Assembly (NCBI RefSeq): GCF_047948215.1
Contig: NC_134460.1
Span: 153,045,320-153,109,319, forward strand
Direction of reading: 5' to 3'
Source of the DNA: Lycorma delicatula
Taxonomy: Eukaryota; Arthropoda; Insecta; Hemiptera; Fulgoridae
DNA: 64,000 nucleotides
In this document: positions 1 through 11,871 of the stretch, piece by piece
Layout of the letters: every line of letters starts with the position of its first letter
How positions within the stretch are numbered: position 1 is the stretch's first letter
Made by a program: the position numbers and the translations under genes
Notes under the pieces: model-generated
What the model was told of the DNA's origin: nothing
The model's input: the letters and a program-made list of their open reading frames with translations, nothing else
Databases searched by the model: none

Positions 1-121
1 TGAGTGTGCGAGTATATTCGGTTATTGTGCGATTTATTTTACTGTGCGATTATTACTGATTATTGTGAGATTTGATAGTGTGATTAGCCTGCATGTGTGT
101 GTATTCAAATAGTTTATTGAT

Positions 122-1451
122 ATGGCTGATAATTCAGGTCTTTTAATAAGCACAGAAAAGGGAAAGATTTGCCAAGTGGCGGAAAAAAAAGTTAAAAGTA
201 TTCAATCAACTGCTGGAGAAAAATCTGACGTTGGTTAAAAAAAGGAAATAGTGAAACGTGCTTTTGAATTAACTAATGTGTCGGTTAGTAATATTAATAG
301 ATTACGGACCGAAATAAATAGGAAAGGATGGGTAGAAACTCCTGTTAAAAATAGAAAACGTGAAAAACTTGTGCTAGGAAAACAGGATGAATTTGACAAA
401 AATGTAATAAGATTGACTGTGCATAATTTCTTTTTTCGAAATGAAATAACCTTAAAAAAATTGTTGGCTGTGACAAGAGTTTACCAAAGATTGGACGCAA
501 CAATTTATAAAAATTACTGTGGTCGATGAATTTTTAATTTATTAAAAGAAATAATTGTAATTGCTGTTCGAGAGATCATAATTTGGCCGCATAATTATTT
601 TTAAAAAAAAGAAGCAAATTATAGAAAAACTGATAGAAATATATTTTATTTGGATGAGACGCGAGTAAATGAAGGCCACACCACTTAAAGATTTTGATAT
701 GATATGACGGTTACATCGGTAAAAACAGCATTTCTGTTAGGATTAAGGCCTGCAACCTCCAAAAAATAAATATGCGATTAATTTTGGTAAATATTGGCGA
801 TAAAAATGGATTTTTACAGGGGGGATTACTCGTTTTTGAATTCAACAAATCTGGAGATTACCACCATGACATGAACAGAGATATTTTAGGAAGAGGTTTG
901 AAAAAGTATTGTCATTATTACCCGAAAATAGTCTTGTTGTAATAGACAATGTTCCGTACCGTAGTGTAAAACTGGAAGAACTGGAAAATATTCCTAACTG
1001 TTCATAGAGGAAACAAGAAATTACTTTACGGCTGCGATCAAACAAATCCACGTTGGAGAAAACAGTTTAAAAGCAGAACTCCTTGAACGTGGAAAACACA
1101 ATCATGACTCATTTAATAAATTTTGCTCGATGATTTGGGTAAAACGAAAGGTCATACGGTGTTAAGGTTCCCTGTTATTACTGTAACCTTAATCCAATTA
1201 AGTTAGTGTAGAGCCAAGTAAAAGGTTATGTTGCCCGAAATAATAATACATATAAAATGAAAGATGTTAAAATCCTGCTAGAAAAAGGCGTTAACGAGCT
1301 ATCAACTGATAAGCGGAAACGGTGCGTGAAGCTTGTTACAGGAGAAGAAAAGAAAATGTGGGACTTAGATAATTTTCTCGATGTTGTGGTCGACGAACTA
1401 ATAATTAATGTTAGAGATGATTCGTCGTCAACGCCAACTTCTGGGATATAA
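122..1451 (+). pseudogene. Decayed DDE transposase (Tc1/mariner-like, type common in aphids)
   Basis: A reading frame starts at the ATG at 122 and runs to 529 with one internal stop (TAA at 236). It encodes a basic N-terminal helix-turn-helix-like region containing KRAFELTNVSVSNINRL. Downstream pieces lie in shifted frames: a WDE-T motif near 651 (first acidic residue), a VVIDN-PY motif near 925-955 (second acidic residue), an LNPI-type motif near 1187-1205 followed by a QVKGYVA-like string, and a C-terminal tail open from 1257 to 1451. The order matches the insect DDE_3-type transposases abundant in aphids (family knowledge). Several frameshifts and stops make it non-functional. I saw no clear terminal repeats. 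Confidence 0.75.
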
Positions 1452-3299
1452 TAGAGGGATTCCTGTGTTTGTCGGATACAGACAGAATACGATAAGCAAT
1501 TTTCTTAATGTTTCGGAGTGCTAAGGTTTTGTTCAAGTTATATTATACCTGTTAAATTATTTTTAATAATATGGTAGTTAATGTTTGGGATATTATTGTT
1601 TTTGTAGGCTTTATTATATTAACATTTTTGTGAGGAATAAGTTTAGTATAAAAGTAAGTATAAAGTAAATAAATTATAATAGTAATCAGAATTAATAATA
1701 ATTACCTATCGGTTAAAACGCTTATCCGGTAGTCTGGTTACTTAACACCTTGTAAAATACAAATACAATAAAAATAAATAAAATATATGTCATTCGTAAA
1801 ACGATAACATCGTACTTTAAATATGTGATCGTATTTAAAATTCGGAACAAATTACACTTCTTTTAGTAATTTTCCAAGACTCCGAAATAAATCCCAGTTT
1901 TATGGAAATTTTGGTTATTGTAAAAATCGACTAACGTAAAATTTGCATATTAATTAATGAGTTTTTTATTTAATAGTGTTAATTTTATACCGTAATTTTT
2001 TTAACTGTAATAAGGTAACCCTAGCGAGTTGAAAAAAAATTGGTCTTAATCGTAAATTTGGGAGAGCAAATCGGTGTTACCCTACTGCATACCGGTATTC
2101 TACTGTTAATTATATTATATACGGATTTCATGTGACAATAGTTCATTATAAATTTGTAAATTCGTAGAATTAAAGCGTATTCAAGGATACAAATTTTATC
2201 GCTTTCTCTGGTAATGCAAATGAAAAATTTTCACTATAATTTACATCAAGGACTCTATCCTGAACAAACAATTGATTTAAAAAAAATTCGTTCGTTTTAA
2301 TTTTGTTTTTCATAAAATAACGAAATCGTTTAAAGAAACAACAAACACTATTGCATAGTTATGTTAACATTTTTTCCCGTTATTATTTTGCTCAAATAAC
2401 TGTAACTGAAATATCAAACCGTTTATATCATATTTTATTCTTTTTCTATATTTTCTAGAAACGTTATCTCTTTTAAGAAGAAGAAGTTTTATCGATTTTT
2501 CCGGAAGTGCAGTTGTCATGTTGCGTGCGATTTTCATGATTTAATGCTTAAATTTATAGTAAAATATTTAATCGCAATTCTCCTAAAGGAATTTAAATAT
2601 TTATCCAAATAAAACTAGTTTCTAAAGAAAACTATAAAAACAACTGTATTCAAATTATTTGGTCCAAAAGTCAACAAACGTTAATTTATCATCGTTTTAC
2701 TTTTATATTACAACCGAGATATGTATGAATACATATTAGTACAATTAATTTTTTTTTTGTTCATAGTTACGCTTTAATGATTAAGTCAAAATCATTATCG
2801 TGGTTTTTAAATATAAATTGAGAATGACACGGTTTATATTTAAATATGCGAGGAAGAAATACATTCTTTAATCCAAACTTTAATAGTTCAGACTTATGTT
2901 TAATTCGGATTGATTCTAGCAGTCGTATGAAATTTCAAGTCGTGACTGTGATTAAAAGTGTCATATAAAGTAAATTTTTAGCGAGGCGGTCAAAAGGGAC
3001 CCAAATGTTTTTGCTGACCCTTTTGGTATATTATTTGTAAATATTGCATAATTGAGTCAATAATATTTAAAAATTCTATAGCGTATTTGTAATCTGTTAA
3101 GATCGCAGTTCCCTGTAAGGGCGTAGCCGCGCAATGATTTTGATATATTGCAATAATTGCATAGAGAAATTTATTTCCCGCGCATTAACATTCAGCTATT
3201 GTAAATTTGTAAGGTATAGTCGACGACACGTTCAATCGAAACTACTAATATATCTTACACCGTAATTTTCTTACAGGAGTTTATAACTACTATTCACAA
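1452..3299. other. AT-rich sequence without recognisable genes
   Basis: Only short chance ORFs occur. CpG dinucleotides are frequent (about 33 in 2401-3300 by hand count), unlike the 43-60 kb domain. No repeat family was recognised. Confidence 0.6.
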
Positions 3300-3850
3300 T
3301 AAAAACATTCTATTCATCGCACAAAAAATTGTAATGTTTACCGGTGACGGAGCCAGTGTTATGCTCGGAAAAAAATGGGGTAGCGGCAATTGTGATAAGA
3401 GAAATATCATATTTAACTGAACAACACTGTGTAGCGCGTTGGGAATATCTAGAATTAGATGATGCTTGGAAAAATTAATAATGAAAAATCTATTGCGCAG
3501 GATATAGAAAATTTGATTAGAACTGTGTACACAATATTTCACCGATCTAGCATCAAAAAGAGAAATTTTGAAGAATTAGCTCGTGTTATGTAATTTAAAC
3601 CGTTAAATGAAGTTACGTAGTTATCTAGGTATTTCGCAGTCGGTCCTTTAGTAAAAAAATTACAATACATTGAGTATCGTAGAAGTCATATAGCAGAATG
3701 CGATGACCCCATTTGTAAATATTGTGAAAAAATTGTGACTTATTCACAATATCGAGTAACAATATTTTCTCTAAAGGATGTATTAGACGAGCTTACACAT
3801 TACACATTATCGTAATTATACTGTAATACATTGTAAGATGCAATCAATAA
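3300..3850 (+). pseudogene. hAT-type transposase fragment (ZBED5-like class)
   Basis: Translation gives MFTGDGASVMLG near 3334, a TDGAS-V-type motif preceding the RNase H-like fold in ZBED5/GTF2I-like hAT transposases. After frameshifts it reads RTVYTIFHRSSIKKRNFEEL near 3520-3580, PLNEV near 3602 and a cysteine-rich stretch CDDPICKYCEKI near 3700. The order fits the middle of a hAT transposase. Stops and frameshifts interrupt it, and the N-terminal zinc finger and C-terminal dimerisation domain are absent. A second copy lies on the minus strand at 39185-39960 and shares the central part. Confidence 0.65.
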
Positions 3851-5600
3851 AAAATAAATTTCAGAAAACGTACGATTAATTTTTACAATCTTTCCGCTCT
3901 AAGATTATTTATAATATTTTGCAGAAGGCTCTACTGCAATTTAATATTAAATTTATTATTATTATTCTACGTTAATGTCGATGAAGAGTAGTTAAAAACC
4001 AAACTTTAATTTTAGTTAACACTTAAAAACAGTATAATCATCTCTTAAGGCCGTCTAATTCTGGCTGACCTTGCATTAAGACAACCTACATTATAAACAG
4101 TAAATCTAAGATACTGTCTGTATTTTTGCAATATTTCATCATCTTTAGTAATATTAAATAAATTGTTTATATATATATTTCTTGTGTGCGTGTGTATGAA
4201 AGTGAACTCCTCCTAAACGGCTGGACTGATTTTGATGAAATTTTGTGTGTGTGTTTAAGGGGATTTGAGAATGATTTAGATTCACAATTTGGTCCACTGG
4301 AAAATGTTTTTTTAATTAATTTTTTATTTATAAGTAGTTGTTGATTTTGGATTGTTTTACATTGGATCCGGCAGACTGCACTACCATCGCAGTATCGAAT
4401 ATTCAATAATATTCTATTTTAAGTTTAGTTTGTCCCGACAGTTGGTGCTGCGATCAAATTGAGAAAATATTTCGTAATTTTGTGTTATTATTGTGTTACA
4501 AAAAATCGCGAAAAACAGTTTTTTAATAAATAAGAGGCTAATAAATCAGGTGGAAATGTAAACAAATGAAAACCAATCAGATCAATTCAAAATGGCCGCT
4601 GTCAAACACAACGACCAATCACAAAGAGCTCGTATGGCCGTTGCCAATGTAAACAAAATCACAACTGATTAAGTAACAAGTAGGCAGCACTGCGATCGCG
4701 TTTAGAATTGTGCGCGTATTAAGAAATATTATTATTTATTGAAATAACGTTTTAAAGTGTAATTAAAAAATATACATTGTGCAAATTTGTATGGTACAGT
4801 ATTGAAGAGAAGATGTTTTATAAATTTATTTATTTGTTGTTGATCTTGGGATGGTTAAGGTTCACAATTGGGTCCGGTAGGCAGAGCTGCGTTCGCGTTT
4901 TAGAAGTTTTCTTTTTTAATTTTTGGTTTATCAGTCAAACCCGGTAGTAGGTGCTGCGATCGGATTCTAGGAATTTTTTTAATTTTGTTGCTTTTTCGCA
5001 TATCAGTTACTTGCGTCGTAACTTAGTGTTGTTCTTACATTAAAATTTGTATTTAGAGAATAGTTTGAATTAAATCTGATAGGATTTAATTCAAACTATT
5101 CTCTGACAATTTGATTTATTTACATTCTGAATTTTATAAAGTTAAAGGTGAAATTTTATAAGGTTCCGTAATGATTTGTAAGTTTCTTAATGTTCAGTAT
5201 TAATTGTAATGATTTTGCAGCCACAACACTTTTCGTTAAAAAATTATTTTCCACCGAATACTGTGATTAGAGAGTGGTCTGAATTAAATCCGATAGGTAG
5301 TGCTGTTGTTTTGCCATTTGGATTTATTTACATTCTGACTTTTATAAAGTGAAAGGTTAAATTTTGTTAAATTGCTAATGTTCAGTTTTTTAAGGTTTTA
5401 TGAAACTTTCAATTGTTGTCATTTAATCTGTATGTAAACTCAGATCTAGCAATAGCGAAGCATTGCCGAGTCTGCTAGAATTGCGCGCTTATTGAGAATA
5501 TTATATTATATTATTATTTATTGAAATAACGTTTTAAAGTTTAATTAAAAAATTTACATTGTGAAAATTTGTAAGGTGCAGTATTGAAATGAGTATTTTA
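3851..5600. repeat. Composite interspersed-repeat region with internal direct repeats
   Basis: No protein is recognisable. 4190-4290 has the wording of non-autonomous insect elements (a CTCCTCCTAAACGGCTGGAC motif followed by a GT-rich stretch). About 110 bp at 4690-4800 recurs, slightly diverged, at 5480-5590. About 100 bp at 5055-5160 recurs at 5268-5370. The pattern suggests a tandemly rearranged non-autonomous transposon. The family could not be named from sequence alone. Confidence 0.5.
5055..5104. repeat. Perfect 22-bp inverted repeat with 6-nt loop
   Basis: Arms at 5055-5076 and 5083-5104 are exact reverse complements, starting AGAGAATAGTTTG and separated by TGATAG. The sister repeat at about 5268-5300 has one arm but not the second, so the palindrome arose in only one of the two copies. 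Confidence 0.85.
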
Positions 5601-6739
5601 CATGATTTTTCATGAATTTTAATGATGTATACACGTGCATTCAATAACAATCAACATAACCTACAAATTTAAATTGTCATTTCTCATTTGATTCTATACG
5701 ACTTATGAAGTATCGAACGGCTCTTTGAAAACAAAAATTTAAGTTTGTAAAATAAAATATAACATTTATAAAATAAAAATATAAGTTACTTATAATATAG
5801 TTTAAAGTATATTTAAAAAATTGAATTTATAATGTTTTAGCTGATTAATTTTATAAAAAGTTTTCTAAAATTATTTTTAATTTACAATTATCTAAAATTT
5901 GGTAAAATAGATGTTAAAATAAAGAATGAGAAAAATTATAAAAATTTCTACTAAAATTTTAACTACGTTGCTTTTTTACAGCGCTTTAATTTTTTTATTA
6001 ATTGATTAATTAAGCTGTTACATGGCTATGAAACATCAAAATTATTAAATTAAAAAAAAAATATGTAGCAGGTACTTTTTTAGAATGATGTTAAGTGAAA
6101 ATTAGTAGTAATGTGGATGAAAATTTATTAATTACACTAATTATTAATTTTACGACGTTTCGATTTTTTAATTCAATTTTCATCGGACATCTCAATATTT
6201 AGTTAAATAAATATTAACCATACTACACATAATTAATCAATAAACCCATTAAAATAATACAACAATCACAAACTTATAATATTCCTACTAATAGTAATAT
6301 TAATGAAATTTAGAACACATTCCTGCCAATTTTAACTTAATTAAGTTACTTATATTTATGTGTGTGCATTTATTACAGAATAATTTCGCGTCAGGACTAG
6401 GTCTGTCGAGTCGAATCGAGTATATATATATATACTAGCGGCTTCGTATGTTAAAATACGTATATATATATATATATATATATATATACGTATTTTTAAG
6501 CTATTATACTGCTTAATTTTCCACAGTTTTCTTTTTACTTTTATTTTTCATTAGCTTTTTCATTTTACCGACTATACCTCTATCGCTGATGTACCGTCAT
6601 GGCTATAAAGGGAAACTATATAGATCGATGCAAAATTTCGAATAAGTAAATGGTAGAATAAAATTCGTGCGAAAATCCGTTCGGTCGTTTATTCGACCGT
6701 TCGGTCCACCGCTCTTAGAACGATACATGCAGTTCTCAT
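5601..6739. other. AT-rich sequence with TA microsatellites, no gene
   Basis: No coding signal was recognised. TA dinucleotide runs lie at 6420-6435 and 6460-6488, flanking a short CG-containing segment. 6720-6760 holds short CATT/CCATT repeats. Confidence 0.6.
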
Positions 6740-7480
6740 TCGTCCATTCATCCATTCATCCATTTTGATACACGTGCATTTCGTTCAAGCCCTGCGGTAT
6801 GTCAACTGATGGAAAGTGGTGGAGTCGTACCTTTCGAATAGTCGGAATCAAATGATCTGCACTTACGTAGTTCGTATTAAAGCCCAACGAAATCAACCGA
6901 CCTTTGTGGCGGTGTTCTCTAACCAATATCTGATTCAATACCAAAAAAAACCGAGACCCACTGCTCCATTAGGCTTCAGAGCTCACCGCCTTTTCTCAGC
7001 TCTAAATATAAATTATCAATATTCTTATTGATGTTCCATGTTATTAGCAACCTTGACGGCCTTCTTTCGTTAATTACTGCTTTGATCTCTGTCAGTATCA
7101 TAAAAAGAACACAAATCCATGAATTCTGATTTTATATTTTATACGGACGACTCTAGAAACGTTAATTCTGTTGGTTGTGCTTTTGTGGTTGGCAACAGGA
7201 CACACATCTTTGGCCTCCCCAGCATCACCAGTATTTTCGTTGCGGAGCTGTATGCCATTAATAAGGCCTTATATATAATTAGCCCAAAATTTCGACATGT
7301 TCTTGTTTGTTCAGATTTCATGACTGCCTTACAGGCGGTTAAATGATGTGTCCTCCAGATACCCTGTTATCTGTGAGATTCAGTGAGTTATTTCGTCATC
7401 GTATCACCGTAATATAACTGTAAGCTTCTGCTGTATCCCTAGCCAATATGGCTGGGGATCCAGCAGAAGCAGCTTACATA
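6740..7480 (+). pseudogene. I/Jockey-type LINE ORF2 remnant with RNase H domain
   Basis: The clearest part is an open segment at 7119-7346. It reads DFIFYTDDSRNVNSVGCAFV, the first RNase H acidic motif (YTDGS in relatives, here YTDDS), then FVAELYAINKAL carrying the conserved glutamate and VLVCSDF carrying the next aspartate. After the stop at 7344 the sequence continues in broken frames with a CCIPSQ-like string near 7425, corresponding to the WIPSH motif. Upstream, 6940-7030 reads PLGFRAHRLF, typical of the linker between reverse transcriptase and RNase H. The reverse transcriptase core itself is missing or unrecognisable. Confidence 0.7.
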
Positions 7481-7491
7481 AGTAGTATTCA

Positions 7492-7599
7492 AATCCTTAT
7501 AAAAGTAACTGCCTTTACTAGGTTGAACTTTAGAATTCTCGACTTCGAAACCAGCTGATTTGAGAAGACGCGTTCACCACTAAACATACCCGGTGGGTT
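7492..7599 (-). mobile_element. tRNA-derived SINE, family 1, head fragment (copy A)
   Basis: On the minus strand this matches the 5' head of the main SINE family of the window. That head starts CCCACCGGGTTGGTCTAGTG and contains an A box (TGGTCTAGTGG) and a B box (GTTCAAGTCC in better copies). It stops at the adjacent MITE boundary at 7600. Confidence 0.75.
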
Positions 7600-7780
7600 A
7601 CACTAACAGGTTGTTTTATACCGGTAATTTAAACATTCTCCGTATTAACATATTTTATATTTTAAAAATATAAGCATTATTGCTTGTAATTATAAATATA
7701 ATCTAACCGTACTTAATCTGCAACCTTGACTAATATGTTAATACGTTTAAAATGACCGGTATAAAACAGCAAATTAGTGT
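7600..7780. mobile_element. MITE-like element with about 50-bp terminal inverted repeats
   Basis: The left arm starts ACACTAACAGGTTGTTTTAT at 7600 and the right arm at about 7735-7780 ends ATAAAACAGCAAATTAGTGT. Read in reverse complement they match, with a few mismatches, for about 50 bp including TTTTATACCGG and CGTATTAACATATT. The interior is AT-rich and non-coding. Confidence 0.65.
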
Positions 7781-8285
7781 GTTTCCTCTAATGTTTTATT
7801 CCTCAATTATTATAAAACATGCTATATTAAATAATTTGTATGTGAAAAAGTGGCGAGCGTAGTTAAAAAATAAACTAAAAAGTAGTTAAATAATAAACTG
7901 GATAGTTAAAAAAATATGGCGGTTGATAGATAAAATTTTTCAAGACTAAAAAAATTATTTATAACTAATGAAATAATCAGTAACGATGAAAGAATGAATT
8001 TTAATGTATTTATGTTATGGCGTAATCAAGAATTACGCCACTGTTTTTAAATAAATACAGATAATTAATATTTTTATGTGAAATTATTACAAGAGAAATA
8101 ATTTAGTTAATTAGAAATCATTTAATTAAGACCATAACTAAAAAATTGAATTTTAACCGAATCGATGAAATTTATAAAAAAGGTAGTTTCTTATCGATAC
8201 GTAAATTAGTATACTTAAAAGAAAATTTATTTTATTAACCGATTTCAAAACTAGGAACCGGTCGCCAAGTCAGCTCGAATACGAT
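7781..8285. other. AT-rich sequence, nothing recognised
   Basis: Low-complexity A/T stretches; no ORF or repeat family identified. Confidence 0.55.
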
Positions 8286-8311
8286 AATCGGTTGAACATG
8301 TTTTTACCCTG

Positions 8312-8359
8312 CCTCCCGGAAAGCGACCCCCAATTAAGCATGAACACGGTTCCGGGAGG
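8312..8359. repeat. 10-bp inverted repeat in the R1-type 3' UTR
   Basis: CCTCCCGGAA at 8312-8321 pairs perfectly with TTCCGGGAGG at 8350-8359 across a 28-nt loop. It lies at the extreme 3' end of the minus-strand LINE, where R-type reverse transcriptases recognise structured RNA. Confidence 0.75.
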
Positions 8360-8552
8360 TGCCTTTGGCTCTAGTCGCCAGACGAGGGAAATTCCAGACC
8401 CGGCTATGCCGTTCGTTCTCCATCACCCAGCCCGGGACTCCGTCCTTTGTGCTTCGCCTCTAACGAGGACACCCCCGGAGGGACGGCCTCGCCGGGACTC
8501 GGTCTTTTAGCTCAGAGGTTCGAGAATCCCCGCACTTCCTCACCACCTTCCA

Positions 8553-8595
8553 CCCGTGCAGGCACGGGCGAATGGCAGCTCCGTACGGAGCTGCC
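8553..8595. repeat. Tandem GC hairpins incl. a 22-bp perfect palindrome
   Basis: CCCGTGC (8553-8559) pairs with GCACGGG (8562-8568). Immediately after it, 8574-8595 is a perfect 22-bp palindrome centred on CCGTACGG. Both lie just downstream of the broken ORF2 end on the minus strand and are probably 3' UTR structure. Confidence 0.8.
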
Positions 8596-9260
8596 CCTCA
8601 CCCCCCACGCTTCCCGATATTTTAGTTGCAGTAATCCCGACACAAACCCCGTCACAGTTTCTAAGTCCACCGAATTTCGTAACATCGTTCCAACGATGGT
8701 CCCCAACTCGAGATGCCCAGTTACGGCAGTACAGTCGCGGCGTTCCTCGTCCTGCGACGGCACTGGAATATCGCGTGTTCCGGCGTATCTAACTCCCAAC
8801 AGTAGGTTGAAGAAGGGGTCTTCAGCTCTTCTTCGTCCGCACAGGTATGAACGAAAGACCCCATGACCGGTCAGGAATTGTGTCGGTCAGAATCCCAGTT
8901 CGCCAAACTACCTCTCGGCTAGCTCCTCAAGCCGAAAGGGCGGAATGTCGTCAACCACTATCTCTTCCCGCAGGAGGTCTTCACCGTTCGGGAACAGCGC
9001 ACTCATACTGGCCCGCACCTGCTTCTCTGTCAGAACCGGCAGCGATTGGCCAGACCTCCCAGTCGCAACCCGGTATCCCCGGCCCCACGGGTCTCCGTTA
9101 ACACTGTCGACACAGTTCTCTCCAACACCTCCTCTTGGCCTGTTTAATGGCATATCTGAGCCGCCCTGGCCGTTAGATACTCTCGTCGTAAATCCTCGGA
9201 GCGTACAGCGTCCCGTCCTCTATTACGCCGGTAGGTCCTCCTCCTGGCCCGGTTGAATAT

Positions 9261-9739
9261 GTTTAACCCTTAGCAACCCCACCGATTTTAATGATTCTTT
9301 TTTGAATTGTAGAGGAAATCTTACGGTATTTCCGGTTTCCGTTACAAATTTATTTCAGATATTCTCGATGGAAGCTTTTTTAAACAAAACTATTACAAGA
9401 TCGCAAAGATATTTTTTGTTTGTTGATTATTACTTATTATTAAATTGTTATATCGTAATGATATATATATTTGATGTACCCTTAAGTCGTTCTAATATTC
9501 AAATTATTTTCACGAAACAATTGTAAAAAATTACGTAGTTGGAAAAACAAGCGTATATACCATAACTCGTTTTTAGTAGTACACATTTAACGTTGTTCCT
9601 CTGTATTCCATTGTTTTTTTGTTTTTTTATAGTCAAAATACTGGTTTCTCGCCTTTTGGTGTTGATGGAACGAGTGGGGAGGTATTTATTGCCAGCACAT
9701 TTGAATATTGACAGTCTTAGTGGTGGCTCTTGAACAAGG
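9261..9739. other. AT-rich sequence, nothing recognised
   Basis: A 74-codon ORF at 9302-9526 is hydrophobic, AT-driven and resembles no family I know. Confidence 0.5.
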
Positions 9740-10085
9740 TAGCCTAACGAGTGTTATTTGTTAAAATGCGGTTGATGGTTGAAGAACGTGTATCCGTGAT
9801 GGCAACCTATTTAGAGACGAATCTCATGTTGTGTGTCGGCGGAAGTTCAGGGAGAAATTTGAGTAGGAACCACCAGTTAAAAGTGCTATTCAGAAGTAAA
9901 TAAAAAAAATTTCGAGAAACAGGTTCGTTGTTAGACCAGAAACTTGCCTAACAGTCAGTTTTAACGAAGCAGGACGTACAGGACATTAAAGCGGCACTTG
10001 CAAATTATCCTAGTAAATTTTTGCGGATATTAAACCGAAGATCTACCCGTATTCTGAATAGAAATAAAACTTTCTTCAAATAAAA
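9740..10085 (+). pseudogene. N-terminal fragment of a mariner-type transposase (DUF4817-like)
   Basis: Frame from 9764: MRLMVEERVSVMATYLETN, then KKFRETGSLLDQK around 9910-9945, then QDVQDIKAALANYPSK. This is the N-terminal helix-turn-helix domain of the DUF4817-type transposons seen at 13.5, 15.3, 24.8 and 34 kb. It carries several stops and no DDE catalytic part follows. Confidence 0.65.
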
Positions 10086-10835
10086 CAACTTAAAAAAAGA
10101 AAATTATAAATTTGACGAAGCACTCGTGAAAAAGTAACAAATTATAATAATACTAGTCAATTCTACAAATTAAAATTTTTAAGTCGACATCAAATTAAGG
10201 ATTGTTAAGTTGTCGGTAGTTTATTTTTAATTCGAATATCAATTTAAAAAATGTGTAATTTAATGAAGAAATAATCTTAGTACTTTTTTTCTGAGAACGG
10301 TTTTTTTATTTATATATCTATATTTTTGTGTTTTTTTTACTAAAGTTTATGTAATTTTTCATAAAAATATTCTGAAATGCATCAAGATCGGGGAAGAAGA
10401 ATTTGAAAAATGGATTAGAATATTAAAAAATAAATTTGTGAAGATTATTCAACAGTTCTTAAAATATTAAAAGAAGATTTATAAGTTTAAAGAAATTTAA
10501 AGTTATTTAATAAGGATGTAATTTAAAACTAAATTAAATAAATTCATTCGTTGTAAAATTCTTTAGGAAAACTTGAAAATAGTTTTAGTTGAAACAAAAA
10601 AAGAAAGCTAATGTAGACAACTTGGTGTTATAGATTTAAAATAATAAACTAGTACTGTATTAAGGATCTTACGTAATCAGTAACACTAGCTACATAACTA
10701 TTTAAAACACTTGTAAAAAACTCGAGCACACAGGAAGCCCGTATGTCCATTTCCGGTATAGACAATATCGTATGTTAAAATTATTTAGTAACAACTTAAC
10801 CGTAGCTATTTTGTTTTTATACCAACCGACCTGTT
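10086..10835. other. AT-rich sequence, nothing recognised
   Basis: Long A/T runs; the ORF at 10702-10905 is a chance frame that overlaps the start of a SINE. Confidence 0.5.
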
Positions 10836-11022
10836 TGGAATTACTTTTATACGGACTTGAATAGTACATCGTGGATATCCGTGTTCTTTGATAGTTGGGT
10901 TTCAATTAAAAACACATCTCAGAAACGGTCGACCTGACACTGTATAAGACTACATTTCATTTACATTCATACATATCATCCTCGTTCATCCTTTGAAATT
11001 AACACCTTACGGTGGTTCCGTA
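10836..11022 (+). mobile_element. SINE family 1, 5'-truncated copy
   Basis: Matches the body of the family: TATACGGACTTGAATAGTAC, then GTTGGGTTTCAATT, CACATCTCAG, a CATACATATCATCCTC-type stretch and a GGTGGTTCC end. The tRNA-like head is missing. Confidence 0.7.
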
Positions 11023-11520
11023 AGAAGCAGATTCCTTTCGTTTTACCTTTCCAGCTAACTGCTTCTTTTTTTTTAATTCTGTACCATTATTTGTACGTAA
11101 ATAAGGACGTAACTGAAAATCTTTTTAATAGAATAAGGTTTAAAGATTAAGAATAAAACAGTCTAAAAAGTAAAAAATAAGTATATACATACTTACCTAT
11201 TTCAATTCTTTAAATCTCATTGTATTGAAGTCATCGCCATTTTTAGGGCGGGTTGTTTGATTTTTAATTTGGCGCTTAAATTTTAATACGAATTGAAAAA
11301 TATTATTTTTTTATTAGGTTTTAAAATGATGTAATTATTTTTTTAAGTCTTGTTTTTTTTGGCGGTACATTATTTAATCTAGAAATAGTCTTTTCTCCTG
11401 AATTTTGTATTTTTCAACGGTTTGAGATGCTCTGAATTCAAAAGTACAAAAGGTTCTGTTATGTATGTTTGTAAATATCTGTATATATTCAGTGTAATAT
11501 TATGTGCAGTAAATTTGCTA

Positions 11521-11567
<47 letters not shown>

Positions 11568-11712
11568 GTTTTAGCATCTTCTTAGTTTTGTTTTTGAGGT
11601 GCAAAAAGAAATAGTAGATTGCTTTCAAATTTTCAGGATATCGTGTTATTCCAGGGAAGTGTTTTAAGTCATAGATCAAGGTTCTAGGTACCGTAGGGAT
11701 GAAGTTGTGAAT
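11023..11712. other. AT-rich sequence with a TA microsatellite (11522-11564)
   Basis: An uninterrupted TA repeat of about 43 bp at 11522-11564. No coding signal in the rest. Confidence 0.6.
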
Positions 11713-11824
11713 TGAAGATATTACTTAAAGAATTAATCCTTTTACTTATTATGTTTCTGTCACCGTGGCAACAGAAATATAATGAAGTAAAACGACTAAT
11801 TCTTTTTTTAATGAATATCTGTAA
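11713..11824. repeat. MITE-like palindrome with 10-nt loop
   Basis: 11727-11760 is an imperfect reverse complement of 11771-11805 (AAAGAATTA ... TTTCTGT arms), separated by CACCGTGGCA. Weaker pairing (AGATATT) extends the stem outward on both sides. No coding content. Confidence 0.65.
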
Positions 11825-11871
11825 AATATTTAATATTCTAACAACCGTAAGGATAACGAACGCGTCACGGG

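Larger units (their letters stand above)
8290..9260 (-). pseudogene. Internally deleted R1-type LINE (ORF2 ends plus GC-rich 3' UTR)
   Basis: On the minus strand 9256-8908 encodes the linker between endonuclease and reverse transcriptase of R1-clade ORF2. It shows DPWGRGYRVATG, LTEKQVRASMSALFP and DIPPFRLEELAE. The reverse transcriptase core is missing. After a junction near 8890, 8870-8600 encodes the C-terminal zinc-knuckle region: DTPEHAIFQC supplies its H and C, then DEERRD and an amphipathic tail after a frameshift. 8600-8290 is a GC-rich 3' UTR with strong hairpins. GC content is far above the surroundings. Assignment to R1 rests on remembered family patterns. Confidence 0.7.

Noticed and set aside
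8292..8866. Several overlapping GC-rich ORFs on the + strand
   Set aside because: They are antisense shadows of the R1-type LINE 3' end; the minus-strand frames carry the recognisable motifs.
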